Positions 1 to 8,812 of a DNA stretch of 64,000 nt are shown here, one piece after another. The notes below the pieces were generated by a model. That model had not been told where the DNA came from. It made no database searches and saw nothing but the letters and a program-made list of their open reading frames with translations. The position numbers were made by a program, and so were the translations under genes. The DNA comes from Pontibacter deserti (lineage in GTDB: Bacteria; Bacteroidota; Bacteroidia; Cytophagales; Hymenobacteraceae). The first letter of the stretch is position 1. Each line of letters begins with the position of its first letter. The DNA lies in assembly GCF_023630255.1 (NCBI RefSeq), contig NZ_JALPRS010000001.1, forward strand, positions 2,108,001 through 2,172,000, written 5' to 3'.

Positions 1-2
1 CA

Positions 3-1400
3 AGTCTTGGAGTCACCTCCTGTGATGACCTGCTCGATGTTGAACCGCAACAGTCTATTGATGCGAGAGATGCGATCAATACACCTGAGGATTTGCAGGG
101 CGCTGTAATTGGTATGTATTCTATACTTGGCGAACCTGAACTGTATGGTACCAACCTGTTATTATTGCCAGAACTACAAGGCTCTGAAGAAAATCTAACC
201 TGGTTAGGTACTTTTGCAGGTTACCGCCAGGTGAGTTTAAAAAACATGACTGCTGATAACTCTGAAGCACAACGCACCTGGATTACTGCTTATGAAGGTA
301 TAAACCTGGCCAACATTGTTCTGAGTAAGCTGGATATAATGGAAGACCCTGATGAGCGCGACCGTGTAGAAGGCGAGGCACTGTTTGTAAGAGGTATCCT
401 GCATTTTGAGTTGGTAAGGATGTATGCCAAAGCCTGGAATGATGGAGACCCTACTAACGCTAATGAAAATCCGGGAATACCAATACGGTTAACACCTACA
501 ACTACTGAAGCTGAGGCAGCCCAGTTACCGACACGCGGCTCAGTAGCAGATGTATATGCCCAGGTGCTGGAAGACCTGCAAGCTGCAAAAGAACTACTAC
601 CAGAGCGAAACGACGAGCGGGCTAATACTTATGCAGCAAGCGCCTTTTTATCAAGGGTATACCTGCAACAGCAAAACTATGCTGGTGCCCGCGACGAAGC
701 CAACAGAGTAATTGAAGAAGGAGGTTTTGAACTTAACCCATCTGTAACATCCATTTTCAGGAACGATAACACTGCCGAGGCTATTTTTGAGATACAGCAG
801 AACGACCAGAACAACGCGGGCTCTGCCAACGATGGTCTTGCTACATTTTATGCTGACCTGGAAGGTATAGGTCGTGCCGATATAAGTGTGAATACAGAGT
901 TCTCAGATGAGAACCCGAACCGCTACACTACTTATGATTTGTATGAAGAAGATGATGCGCGATTAAATCAGCTCTTTTATGAAGGCTTCAACTTTGGAGC
1001 CATCACAACGGGTAAATGGACAAGCCCTGGGCAAAATATTCCGGTTGTGCGCCTGGCAGAAATGTACCTGACCCGTGCTGAGGCAAATTTCAGGCTGGGT
1101 ACAACTGTTGGAGCCACTCCCCTGGAAGATATCAACACCATCAGAATACGTGCTGGCCTGAACCCTTTACTCATCGTTACACTGGATAGAATCCTGCTGG
1201 AGCGACGTTTAGAACTAGCTTTCGAGGGCTTCCGGATTCATGACCTGAAACGTACCGAAACTGACCTGATTGGTCGTGATCCAGAAAATGGGGCTGAAGA
1301 ATATGTAATTCCCTGGAATGCTGCTGAACTGATTTACCCGATACCAAGACGTGAAATAGACGCCAGCAAAGGATCGTTGAAACAGAATGAAGGCTATTAA
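3..1400 (+). CDS. SusD/RagB-family outer-membrane lipoprotein, 5' partial
   Basis: The reading frame is open from the window edge, so the gene starts upstream. Reading in frame from base 3 gives SLGVTSC then DDLLDVEPQQS: a lipobox with its cysteine at 21-23 followed by the usual SusD N-terminal stretch. Almost the whole mature protein is therefore present and only the signal peptide is cut off. A TTG at 93 is inside the mature protein and is not the start. The signature ERRLELAFEGFRIHDLKR near the C-terminus is typical of the family. SusD proteins are surface lipoproteins that form a lid on a SusC TonB-dependent channel and bind glycans or peptides. The SusC partner should lie just upstream. 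No enzyme gene follows; a terminator comes directly after, so this is the end of its operon and the substrate cannot be told. Confidence 0.93.
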   Translation, partial: SLGVTSCDDLLDVEPQQSIDARDAINTPEDLQGAVIGMYSILGEPELYGTNLLLLPELQGSEENLTWLGTFAGYRQVSLKNMTADNSEAQRTWITAYEGINLANIVLSKLDIMEDPDERDRVEGEALFVRGILHFELVRMYAKAWNDGDPTNANENPGIPIRLTPTTTEAEAAQLPTRGSVADVYAQVLEDLQAAKELLPERNDERANTYAASAFLSRVYLQQQNYAGARDEANRVIEEGGFELNPSVTSIFRNDNTAEAIFEIQQNDQNNAGSANDGLATFYADLEGIGRADISVNTEFSDENPNRYTTYDLYEEDDARLNQLFYEGFNFGAITTGKWTSPGQNIPVVRLAEMYLTRAEANFRLGTTVGATPLEDINTIRIRAGLNPLLIVTLDRILLERRLELAFEGFRIHDLKRTETDLIGRDPENGAEEYVIPWNAAELIYPIPRREIDASKGSLKQNEGY

Positions 1401-1423
1401 GTTTGATAGCTTAGCTGAACTAC

Positions 1424-1459
1424 AAAAAAGGCTCCTTACAAAGAGGAGCCTTTGCTTTT
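1424..1459 (+). terminator. Rho-independent terminator after SusD gene
   Basis: The arms GGCTCCT (1430-1436) and AGGAGCC (1444-1450) form a GC-rich hairpin with an A-run before and a T-rich run after. It lies 24 bp past the stop codon of the SusD gene. Confidence 0.8.
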
Positions 1460-1543
1460 AAACTGAAATATAAATTGAGTTAAGTTAAAGTATAGATCTG
1501 AAATTAAGATTAATTTGCATCATGTTTAATCTATACTTTATCT

Positions 1544-2251
1544 ATGAAGCTAACTTTTACCATTTCCCTTGCGGTTGCCCTGCTACTATACTTTCCTGAA
1601 CGGGCTTTTTCTCAAAACAATACCGACGGTGCAGCCAGTAAAACGGTGTACGAGTATGTAGAAACCATGCCTAGTTACAATGGTGGTCAGGATGCTATGC
1701 TAAAGTACTTGTCTAGTAGTATTCCTTATACAAATGCTCAGGCGCAGGGGCTAGTAGTTGTTAGTTTTGTAGTTGATACTGATGGGAGTGTAAATCAGGT
1801 AAAAGTATTGAAGAGCCTGCATCCTAAACTGGATTCTGTTTGTGTGCAGTCTGTGAAGAACATGAGTGGCCACTGGACATCTGGTTACCAAAAAGGCAAG
1901 CCTGTTGCTGTGCGCTATACCTTACCGGTAAAATTCACAAATAATAGCTCCGGGTCTTCGACCGACAAACAGGATATGCCCGAGTTTACAGGTGGCCGAA
2001 CCGCTTTCGAGAACTTTATGTATCGGAAAGCGAAATATCCTAAAGGCGCTAAAAAGCACGGTACAATATATGTTTCATTTATCATCAATGAAGATGGCTC
2101 TCTATCTGACTACGCGCTGCAGAACAGCCTTGAACCTATACTTGATGAAGAGGCTCTTAGATTAGCTAAACTGACTGAAGGCAAATGGATACCTATTGAA
2201 AAAGACGGTAAAAAAGTGAAGATAAGGTATACCATGCCGGTAGTATTTTAA
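1544..2251 (+). CDS. Secreted protein with two TonB C-terminal domains
   Basis: A 235-residue protein with a cleavable signal peptide (about 1-24, ending AFSQ). Two homologous TonB C-terminal-like domains follow, at about 42-131 and 145-235. Each opens with MP-x-[YF]-x-GG, contains V[SD]-x-DGS-type strands and ends R-Y-T-[LM]-P-V-x-F. Classical TonB energy transducers have an N-terminal membrane anchor and a proline-rich linker; neither is seen here. The protein should therefore be free in the periplasm and cannot transmit energy from ExbBD as TonB does. It may bind TonB-dependent receptors or peptidoglycan, but this is a guess. It is monocistronic: the terminator of the previous gene lies upstream and a convergent terminator follows. 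Confidence 0.85.
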   Translation: MKLTFTISLAVALLLYFPERAFSQNNTDGAASKTVYEYVETMPSYNGGQDAMLKYLSSSIPYTNAQAQGLVVVSFVVDTDGSVNQVKVLKSLHPKLDSVCVQSVKNMSGHWTSGYQKGKPVAVRYTLPVKFTNNSSGSSTDKQDMPEFTGGRTAFENFMYRKAKYPKGAKKHGTIYVSFIINEDGSLSDYALQNSLEPILDEEALRLAKLTEGKWIPIEKDGKKVKIRYTMPVVF

Positions 2252-2270
2252 CCTGTAAACTTCTATAACA

Positions 2271-2309
2271 AAAAAAGCCCGCTGCCAAAGTATAGCAGCG
2301 GGCTTTTTT
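2271..2309. terminator. Bidirectional terminator between convergent genes
   Basis: Perfect 15-bp arms (2271-2285 and 2295-2309), with A6 on the left and T6 on the right, serve both the plus-strand TonB-domain gene and the minus-strand surE. The 9-nt loop contains AAGTATA. Confidence 0.88.
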
Positions 2310-2325
2310 ATGAAGTATAGCCTGA

Positions 2326-3102
2326 CTAAAACTCCCAGTCGTTGTTAAGGATGGAAATAGCGTGGTAGGCAGTCATATCGTACTGGCATGGCACCACTGA
2401 AACATAGTTGTTCACAATAGCCCATTCGTCGGTATCTTCTCCTTTGTCGTGGTTTACAAAGCTGCCTGTCATCCAGAAGTAGCGGCGGTTACGTGGGTCT
2501 AGTCGCTCATCAAACTCTTCCTGCCACTTGGCATGTGCCTGCCGGCAGATCTTTATACCTTTTATTTCTTCATCGCTTTTCTTCGGGAAGTTCACATTCA
2601 GGGCTGTATTTTCCGGGATCGGGTTTTTGAGTGCCTGGCGGATGATCTGCTCCACAAAAGGCTCGGTATGCGAAAAATCTGCTTCGTGGCCATAATCACA
2701 AAGCGAGAAGCCAATAGCTGGCAGGCCTTCTATGGCAGCCTCAATAGCCGCTGACATAGTGCCGGAATATAATACGCTTATACTTGAGTTAGAGCCGTGG
2801 TTAATGCCGCTTACTACCAGGTCAGGTTTGCGGTCTTTCAGTACATGGTGCTTGGCCAGTTTCACGCAATCTGCCGGGGTGCCGGAGCATTCATAGGCTT
2901 CTATACCCAGGTCATCAAAAGCAATGGATTTATCCAGGCGCAGCGTGTTACCAATTGTAATGGCATGTCCCATTCCTGACTGAGGCCCGTCCGGTGCAAC
3001 CACTACTACCTCTCCTACCTTCATGGCTACCTCAACCAAAGTGCGTATGCCCGGAGCCGTTATGCCATCGTCGTTCGAAATGAGAATCAGTGGTTTAGCC
3101 AT
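2326..3102 (-). CDS. surE: 5'/3'-nucleotidase SurE
   Basis: A 258-residue SurE-family metal-dependent nucleoside 5'-monophosphate phosphatase of the cytoplasm. It opens MAKPLILISNDDG, and the paired aspartates NDD at the strand end are metal ligands. PDGPQSGMGHAIT and SGINHGSN are the other conserved family blocks. The frame stays open upstream to 3186, but the conserved N-terminus begins at the ATG at 3100-3102 and the extension has no family resemblance, so I use 3102. The length matches the family (about 250). It is divergent from the lipoprotein gene at 3223 and is not obviously in an operon. Confidence 0.95.
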   Translation of the reverse strand: MAKPLILISNDDGITAPGIRTLVEVAMKVGEVVVVAPDGPQSGMGHAITIGNTLRLDKSIAFDDLGIEAYECSGTPADCVKLAKHHVLKDRKPDLVVSGINHGSNSSISVLYSGTMSAAIEAAIEGLPAIGFSLCDYGHEADFSHTEPFVEQIIRQALKNPIPENTALNVNFPKKSDEEIKGIKICRQAHAKWQEEFDERLDPRNRRYFWMTGSFVNHDKGEDTDEWAIVNNYVSVVPCQYDMTAYHAISILNNDWEF

Positions 3103-3222
3103 TTTTATTATTTTTAGTTGATGTAGAACAAAATAAACGAATTTGTTTTTCGTGCTAATATACGACAACCCGATGCAGGTCATCAAGGTTTAACAATCTT
3201 TTAATACCCGAATACTGAAGCT

Positions 3223-3843
3223 ATGATTATCAAAAACATATTTTACGCAATACTGCTGGGGGTGGGCATGGCCGCCTGTCTCTCGCAGAACGATAAGAGC
3301 GGAGAAGGAGAAACGGCCGGCACTACCCCTGAGCAATCCGCTACTGAAATAACAGAGCAAAATATAACCCCTACAGCTGAACAACTACAGATTGCGCCAG
3401 ACCGTGTCGGCTTTATAACTATAGGTCAGAATATAGAACAGATGCGCCAGGCCATACCTGCCGGTTTTACTATAACAGACACCACGTTGCAGCAGGAAGG
3501 AATGCAGGCAACAGCCTATATTATAAAGCCGGACCAGCAAACAAAAGGTATACTTGTAGAGCAGCAATGTAAGCAGGACTGTAATGTCTGGCGGCTTAAT
3601 GTACAATCAGATTTATATAAAACAGCTAAGGGAGTACATGTTGGCTCCACTTACAGCGAAGTACAGAACATACACCCGATAAGCACTGTAACACTGGCTG
3701 ATGGCGGACTAGTAGCAGTTGCAAAAGACGGTGGAATGACATTTGTTTTAGAAACGGCACAGATTCCTGCCAACCAGCGCGCTCGTCTTACTCCTGCCAC
3801 TGTACCAGCCAATACTCCGGTTAAAGCCATTCTTGTATATTAG
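3223..3843 (+). CDS. Lipoprotein of unknown function
   Basis: A 206-residue protein. The signal peptide ends in a lipobox (GMAAC, Cys about residue 19) and is followed by a low-complexity Gln/Glu/Thr-rich linker to about residue 60. A compact C-terminal domain then begins RVGFITIGQNIEQMR; this start, GxITIG..., and the later VGSTYSEV resemble repeats seen in small lipoproteins that scan for a 'G-x-(S/T)-x-x-E-V' turn. Two cysteines (CKQDC, about 127-131) could form a disulphide. I do not recognise a named family. It sits between surE (divergent) and a DoxX gene 39 bp downstream, with which it could be co-transcribed. Confidence 0.75.
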   Translation: MIIKNIFYAILLGVGMAACLSQNDKSGEGETAGTTPEQSATEITEQNITPTAEQLQIAPDRVGFITIGQNIEQMRQAIPAGFTITDTTLQQEGMQATAYIIKPDQQTKGILVEQQCKQDCNVWRLNVQSDLYKTAKGVHVGSTYSEVQNIHPISTVTLADGGLVAVAKDGGMTFVLETAQIPANQRARLTPATVPANTPVKAILVY

Positions 3844-3882
3844 TAGTTTGCAATATTTAAAGTGAATTAGTATTATTGCTGA

Positions 3883-4323
3883 ATGGCACTACTTCGCTCC
3901 CGTTACAAGTATAAAGATCTTGGTCTGCTGATACTACGCATCGGTATCGGTTTAATGTTTGTTATTCATGGCTGGCCCAAGCTTACCGGCGGACCCGAAA
4001 AGTGGGAACAGATAGGTAAAACTATGGAAATGATGGGCATTGATTTTGCACCGGTGTTCTGGGGTTTTATGGCTGGCTTCGCCGAAGTAGTGGGCGGTTT
4101 CCTGATCATGTTCGGGTTCTTTTTCCGTATCGCCTGTGCACTGCTGGTAATCACTATGCTGGTAGCTACCGCACGGCACATGTCAGAAGGGGATGGCTTT
4201 GGTGGTTATTCTCATTCACTGGAAGCTGCCATTCTTTTCTTTTCGCTTCTATTTATCGGCCCCGGCAAGTATAGCCTGGATAAAGCTATTTTCCCGGGTA
4301 AAAAAGACCGCAGAATTTACTAA
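3883..4323 (+). CDS. DoxX family membrane protein
   Basis: A 146-residue integral membrane protein with about four hydrophobic helices. The first helix reads LLILRIGIGLMFVIHGWPKL, the DoxX signature with GLMFVIHGWPKL, and GFAEVVGGFLIMFGFF forms another helix. DoxX-family proteins are small four-helix membrane proteins, some linked to thiosulfate:quinone oxidation or redox stress; no substrate can be inferred here. It is followed by a strong terminator. Confidence 0.85.
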   Translation: MALLRSRYKYKDLGLLILRIGIGLMFVIHGWPKLTGGPEKWEQIGKTMEMMGIDFAPVFWGFMAGFAEVVGGFLIMFGFFFRIACALLVITMLVATARHMSEGDGFGGYSHSLEAAILFFSLLFIGPGKYSLDKAIFPGKKDRRIY

Positions 4324-4343
4324 CACCCTCCGATATAAAGTAT

Positions 4344-4390
4344 AACTCCTGCCACACACAAGTATAGCTTTTGTATGGCAGGAGTTTTTT
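4344..4390 (+). terminator. Terminator after DoxX gene
   Basis: The 11-bp arms AACTCCTGCCA (4344-4354) and TGGCAGGAGTT (4376-4386) are followed by a T-run. The loop contains AAGTATA. Confidence 0.82.
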
Positions 4391-4487
4391 ATTTACTGAT
4401 TCTTCAATTGCCTTACTTAGAACACAATGGTTTTCTCCCTGAAAATCCTTTAAATTACAGTCTCAACATTACAAGCTATACTTACCA

Positions 4488-6239
4488 ATGTTAACCACGC
4501 TACTTTTAGCTGCGCTGCTAACGACAGGCACACCCGATAAAACTGACCTGAAAACACCTTACGAAAAAGGAAACGGCAACACTACCGCCACCTACGACGA
4601 AACCATAAACTGGTACAAAAATTTTGATAAGGCATATGATGAGGTAAAAATGGTGCCTTACGGGTATACCGATTCAGGTCGTATGCTGCACCTGGTCATA
4701 GTTTCTACGGATAAGGATTTTGACCCTGCTTCTGTTAAAAACAAGAACAAGCGTGTGCTGCTGATACAGAATGGCATACACCCAGGGGAGCCGGAAGGTA
4801 TAGATGCGACCATGATGCTGGCCCGCGACTACCTGCAGGACAAGAACAAGCGCAAACAGCTGGATAACGTGGTGCTGGCCATTATTCCTGTTTACAACAT
4901 TGGCGGTGCGCTAAACCGAAACAGCCATACCCGCACCAACCAGAACGGACCGGAAGAATACGGTTTTCGTGGCAACTCCCGTAACCTGGACCTGAACCGC
5001 GACTATATTAAAACAGATTCCCGAAACGCTAAGCTATTTCACCTGGTATTCCGCGACTGGGACCCCGATGTGTTTATGGATAATCATACTTCAAACGGAG
5101 CCGATTACCAGCACGTGATGACGCTGATCGCTACGCAGCACAACAAACTGAACCCAACTCTGGCAAAGTACCTGAACGAGAAGATGGTACCCACTCTTTA
5201 TAGTGGCATGAAACAGGATAAATTTCCGATGGTACCTTATATGAACCATGCAGGCGATACGCCAGATGAAGGTATAATCGGCTTTATGGAATCGCCACGC
5301 TATGCAACAGGGTATACTACGCTTTATAACACACTCGGTTTTGTGCCGGAAACCCACATGCTAAAGCCTTTCGACCAGCGTGTAAAAGCTACCTACAAGC
5401 TGATGGAAAACATGATTGAAACAGTACACCGCGATGCTGACGAGATCGGGAAATTACGCGCCAAAGCCAAACAGGAAACCCTGCAGCAGCAGAACTTCGC
5501 CCTTAACTGGGAGCTCGATACCACCAAAGTTGATAAGATTCCTTTTATGGGATATGCCGCCAAGTATAAAACGAGTGAAGTGAGCGGAACAGAACGCCTG
5601 TACTACGACCGCAAAGCACCATACAGCAAGAACATCAACTACTATAATACTTTTAAACCTACCACTACTGTACAGAAGCCGGTAGCCTACATTATACCTT
5701 TTGCCTGGCACGAGGTTATTGATCGACTGAAGACTAACAAGGTAGAGATGCAGCAACTAACCCGTGATACAACTATAACGGTAGACACCTACTACATTAC
5801 AGACTATAAAACCGGCCAGCGCGCTTACGAAGGCCATTACCTGCACACCGATGTAAAAGTTGAGCCGCGTACCCTAAAGCGCCAGTTTCTGAAAGGAGAT
5901 TATGTGGTATACCTGAACCAGGAAGCCAATCGTTTTTTAGTTGAAGTGCTCGAGCCACAGGGTGTAGACTCCTACTTCGCCTGGAACTTCTTCGATTCAA
6001 TCCTGATGCAGAAAGAGTACTTTTCCAGCTACGTGTTCGAAGACCTGGCAGCAGAATACCTGAAGCAAAACCCGAAACTGCGGGAGCAACTGGAAGAGCG
6101 TAAAAAGAAGGACCCTGAGTTTGCAAAGAATGGGCGTGCGCAGCTGGACTTCGTTTACCGCAATACCCCGCACTACGAGTTTACACACAACATGTACCCC
6201 GTAGGACGACTGATGCAGGACGTAAAGCTGCCTCTGTAA
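4488..6239 (+). CDS. Secreted M14-family zinc carboxypeptidase
   Basis: A 583-residue protein with a short hydrophobic N-terminal export signal. The M14 zinc site is visible as H-x-x-E (HPGE, His98 and Glu101) with the third ligand in DNHTSNGADYQH (His200). The block RNLDLNRDYIK precedes it, as in other M14 enzymes, and GFVPETHML near 285 fits the catalytic glutamate region. The catalytic half is about residues 35-330; the remaining ~250 residues are a C-terminal extension common in Bacteroidota members. Expected role: hydrolysis of C-terminal residues of peptides in the periplasm or outside the cell. It has its own terminator and stands alone. Confidence 0.9.
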   Translation: MLTTLLLAALLTTGTPDKTDLKTPYEKGNGNTTATYDETINWYKNFDKAYDEVKMVPYGYTDSGRMLHLVIVSTDKDFDPASVKNKNKRVLLIQNGIHPGEPEGIDATMMLARDYLQDKNKRKQLDNVVLAIIPVYNIGGALNRNSHTRTNQNGPEEYGFRGNSRNLDLNRDYIKTDSRNAKLFHLVFRDWDPDVFMDNHTSNGADYQHVMTLIATQHNKLNPTLAKYLNEKMVPTLYSGMKQDKFPMVPYMNHAGDTPDEGIIGFMESPRYATGYTTLYNTLGFVPETHMLKPFDQRVKATYKLMENMIETVHRDADEIGKLRAKAKQETLQQQNFALNWELDTTKVDKIPFMGYAAKYKTSEVSGTERLYYDRKAPYSKNINYYNTFKPTTTVQKPVAYIIPFAWHEVIDRLKTNKVEMQQLTRDTTITVDTYYITDYKTGQRAYEGHYLHTDVKVEPRTLKRQFLKGDYVVYLNQEANRFLVEVLEPQGVDSYFAWNFFDSILMQKEYFSSYVFEDLAAEYLKQNPKLREQLEERKKKDPEFAKNGRAQLDFVYRNTPHYEFTHNMYPVGRLMQDVKLPL

Positions 6240-6261
6240 AGTATAGATTATGCTAAAGTAT

Positions 6262-6289
6262 AAAAGCCACCTTAACAGGTGGCTTTTTT
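6262..6289 (+). terminator. Terminator after M14 peptidase gene
   Basis: AAAAGCCACCT / AGGTGGCTTTTTT hairpin with a 4-nt loop and T-run, 23 bp past the stop. Confidence 0.85.
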
Positions 6290-6386
6290 GTTTTCAGCCC
6301 AAAACTTAGCAGGCAGAGTTTATACTTAGCCAACAGCCAAACCATAGCCCACTACCCAAGTATAAATTATACTATAGTTTATACCT

Positions 6387-7661
6387 ATGGAATTACCGCA
6401 CGGCTTTCAGAAGATGATAGACTTTGGGCTGGTAGAAGCACTGCTGGGTCGCCGGTCGCGCCGCTTTTTTATGGGTGCCGAGATCCCCGATGGTGTATTT
6501 ACTTATAAGTCCAGGCATGAGCCGGTACCGCTGTCAGAACTGGAAAAGCTGCTTGTACTAGGGGCATGTGCCGGTAATACCAGCTGGCATCATATGATCT
6601 TCCGGGCACAACGGTATGCCCCGCACCTTTCAAACTATGCCGCTGCTGCCGGTGGTCGCACCTTTCCTTCAGCGGCCGGCTTCCATACCAGCATGACCTT
6701 TTTTACCGATGATGAAGGTGTTTACGTGCTAAATAACCGCGACGCGCCTGCCAGTGCCGAGCGTGACGAAGCTGGAAACCTTGACTTGAATGCGGTGCTA
6801 AATGCTTTAAAAGGCCAGATCACGAAAATACAGGATGGACGTTTAGGCATACCTTGCGAAGTACCTTACATCGAAGCCCACAATACCTGGGTAGTAAATA
6901 AGCCCGGAACGTTACTGGTTATACCTGTTGGCGATCTGTCGCAGCATGTGTTGCTTGCCTTATGCTATATGCTCCAGAACGGTCTTGTGCTCACCGATGA
7001 CATCCATAAACGATCTGTTCCGGGAATTGAAAAGTATAGTCATTTGTATGACCCAGGTAGTGTTTGGCCGATTACTTTTATAGAACAATGGTCAATGGCC
7101 GAACTGACTGCTGAGTTAAGTACAAGTTGCTATGCCGGTGCCCTGATGCTGCAGGCAATGGGACTGGGCGGCTGGATGTTTAATGGCATCGACCCATTCA
7201 GCATGCTAGGCGCGAGCGGCAATCCGGCTGTGCCTGGCTTAGGCTTCAGGTACGATACAAACGAACAGTGGCCATACCCCAACCCGACCGGACTGCAAAG
7301 TATAATGGAAGGCTATTGCCCGCCACATTACCCGAATATGCGTGCAGCAGTAGATGCGGTCTGCGAACGGAAATTTGGCAAAGGCGGGCCGTTTAATATA
7401 CGCACGCCCGGTCCCTGGAAGGAATCTGCAAAAGTACGCGGCGCAGCGGAAGTGCACTCTGAAGATTTTAGGGAGTGTGTGGCGTTACAGGCGCAGTATA
7501 TCTACGACACATTTGGCAAATTTCCCGGAACAGTCCCTTCGATGTTTGTGATTATGTACCTGCAGGCGCACCACCTGGACCTGGAGTTTTATGACCAATT
7601 TTTCAAGCCCGGAGCATACCTGCATACCCACGCCACTCATATGGCTGACTGGCACAAATAA
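6387..7661 (+). CDS. Nitroreductase-like protein (uncertain)
   Basis: A 424-residue soluble protein. The N-terminal block EALLGRRSRRFF, followed by PLSELEKLLVLGACAGNTSW, resembles the FMN-binding start of nitroreductases (R-R-S-x-R-x-F and the helix with L-x-x-L-x-x-A). GLGGWMFNG at about residue 270 resembles the second flavin-contact region (GLG). The protein is about twice the length of a classical nitroreductase, and the C-terminal ~130 residues (rich in His, with HHLDLEFYDQFF and HTHATHMADWHK) are not from that fold as I know it. It could be a diverged two-domain flavoenzyme. Three AAGTATA/TATACTT-type motifs crowd its leader. Confidence 0.55.
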   Translation: MELPHGFQKMIDFGLVEALLGRRSRRFFMGAEIPDGVFTYKSRHEPVPLSELEKLLVLGACAGNTSWHHMIFRAQRYAPHLSNYAAAAGGRTFPSAAGFHTSMTFFTDDEGVYVLNNRDAPASAERDEAGNLDLNAVLNALKGQITKIQDGRLGIPCEVPYIEAHNTWVVNKPGTLLVIPVGDLSQHVLLALCYMLQNGLVLTDDIHKRSVPGIEKYSHLYDPGSVWPITFIEQWSMAELTAELSTSCYAGALMLQAMGLGGWMFNGIDPFSMLGASGNPAVPGLGFRYDTNEQWPYPNPTGLQSIMEGYCPPHYPNMRAAVDAVCERKFGKGGPFNIRTPGPWKESAKVRGAAEVHSEDFRECVALQAQYIYDTFGKFPGTVPSMFVIMYLQAHHLDLEFYDQFFKPGAYLHTHATHMADWHK

Positions 7662-7762
7662 CTACAACCCACTCTCCTATTTCTTATCAATCTCCTATTT
7701 ACCTATAGTTCAACTATCTGTACTGTCCTACGTTTAACGGCATATTACTATATTCAAACATT

Positions 7763-8266
7763 ATGAAAAAGCATAATAATGAACTGGAAATAGACGAAGA
7801 CATGGCCCTTGAGCGGAGGACCTGGATCATACAGCGTTTCAGCTGGGTCATTATGCTGCTGATCCTGATTGCAGCGTTACTGGGCTTTACCGGCCGTGGC
7901 GGAGCACCAGGTATCAACAAAATGAAAGCTGCTACTGCCTCGCAAAGTATGGAAATAGAATATGAGCGTTTTTTAAGAAATGAAGTATCAGGTGAGATGA
8001 AAGTAAACCTAGTTAACATTCCATCAGCAAATCCAAGTGTTTTCTTCAGTAAAGAGTTTTATGAAAATATTCGGGTAGAACAGGTGGTGCCGGAGCCGGA
8101 AACAGTGCAGGTAGGCCCTGAAGGGATAACCTATACTTTCCAGGTAAGCCAACCAGAGAGCCACATAATGTTCTATACTAAACCTATGCATACTGGTACT
8201 CTAAACATTGTTGTACGTGGCCCGAATAACGATACCGTTACGTTATCACAGTTTGTATACCCTTAA
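7763..8266 (+). CDS. Single-pass membrane protein, unknown
   Basis: A 167-residue protein with a charged N-terminus (residues 1-26, many Glu/Arg), one transmembrane helix (about 31-47, VIMLLILIAALLGF) and an extracytoplasmic C-terminal domain of about 115 residues. That domain is beta-rich by pattern (VNLVNIPSANPSVFFS, then alternating hydrophobics). I recognise no family. Its stop is 14 bp before the YetF-like gene, so the two are very likely one operon and may form a membrane complex (inference). Confidence 0.78.
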   Translation: MKKHNNELEIDEDMALERRTWIIQRFSWVIMLLILIAALLGFTGRGGAPGINKMKAATASQSMEIEYERFLRNEVSGEMKVNLVNIPSANPSVFFSKEFYENIRVEQVVPEPETVQVGPEGITYTFQVSQPESHIMFYTKPMHTGTLNIVVRGPNNDTVTLSQFVYP

Positions 8267-8280
8267 TCTGAACTTAAACT

Positions 8281-8733
8281 ATGGATACTATTATAAGAGG
8301 GGCAATTGTATACATTTTTCTGCTGATCATTTTCAGGGTAAGCGGGAAGAGAACTTTGTACGATGCCACCGTATTCGATTTTGTGTTATTGCTTATAATT
8401 GCAGAAACTACACAGCAGGCTCTGTTAGGAGATGATTTTTCGCTTACCAACGGGCTGTTGCTCATCATGACTCTGATCGTGCTGGATATATTCATCTCCT
8501 TGCTAAAACAAAAGTTCATGCCTATAGAAAAACTGGTAGATGGTGGCCCACTGATCATACTGGATAATGGCAGGCTGCTACGCGACCGAATGCGTAAAGA
8601 GCGTGTAGACGAAGCTGATATACTTGAATCGGCGAGAGACCTGAAAGGCCTGCAGCGACTAGACCAGATAAAATACGCTATACTGGAAAAGAACGGCAGG
8701 ATCACGATCATTCCGCAGGAAGAAGAAAGCTAA
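8281..8733 (+). CDS. YetF/DUF421 family membrane protein
   Basis: A 150-residue protein. The first ~75 residues are hydrophobic helices with the family block [19 protein letters not shown]. The cytoplasmic DUF421 domain follows ([20 protein letters not shown], and then [17 protein letters not shown]). DUF421/YetF proteins are widespread, have an inner-membrane part and a small alpha/beta domain, and lack a firm biochemical role. It forms an operon with the single-pass protein just upstream, 14 bp away. Confidence 0.85.
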   Translation: MDTIIRGAIVYIFLLIIFRVSGKRTLYDATVFDFVLLLIIAETTQQALLGDDFSLTNGLLLIMTLIVLDIFISLLKQKFMPIEKLVDGGPLIILDNGRLLRDRMRKERVDEADILESARDLKGLQRLDQIKYAILEKNGRITIIPQEEES

Positions 8734-8760
8734 GCTATAAGCTCCACACGATTTTATAAC

Positions 8761-8790
8761 ATAAAAGCCACCTGTGCCGGTGGCTTTTAT
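8761..8790. terminator. Bidirectional terminator
   Basis: Perfect palindromic arms ATAAAAGCCACC (8761-8772) and GGTGGCTTTTAT (8779-8790) lie between the convergent YetF-like and DUF885 genes. Confidence 0.85.
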
Positions 8791-8812
8791 AGTTTATAGT
8801 ACAGGTATAGTC

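Noticed and set aside
3103..3186. N-terminal extension of SurE
   Set aside because: The conserved SurE start is MAKPLILISNDDG at 3102; the extension is AT-rich leader sequence.
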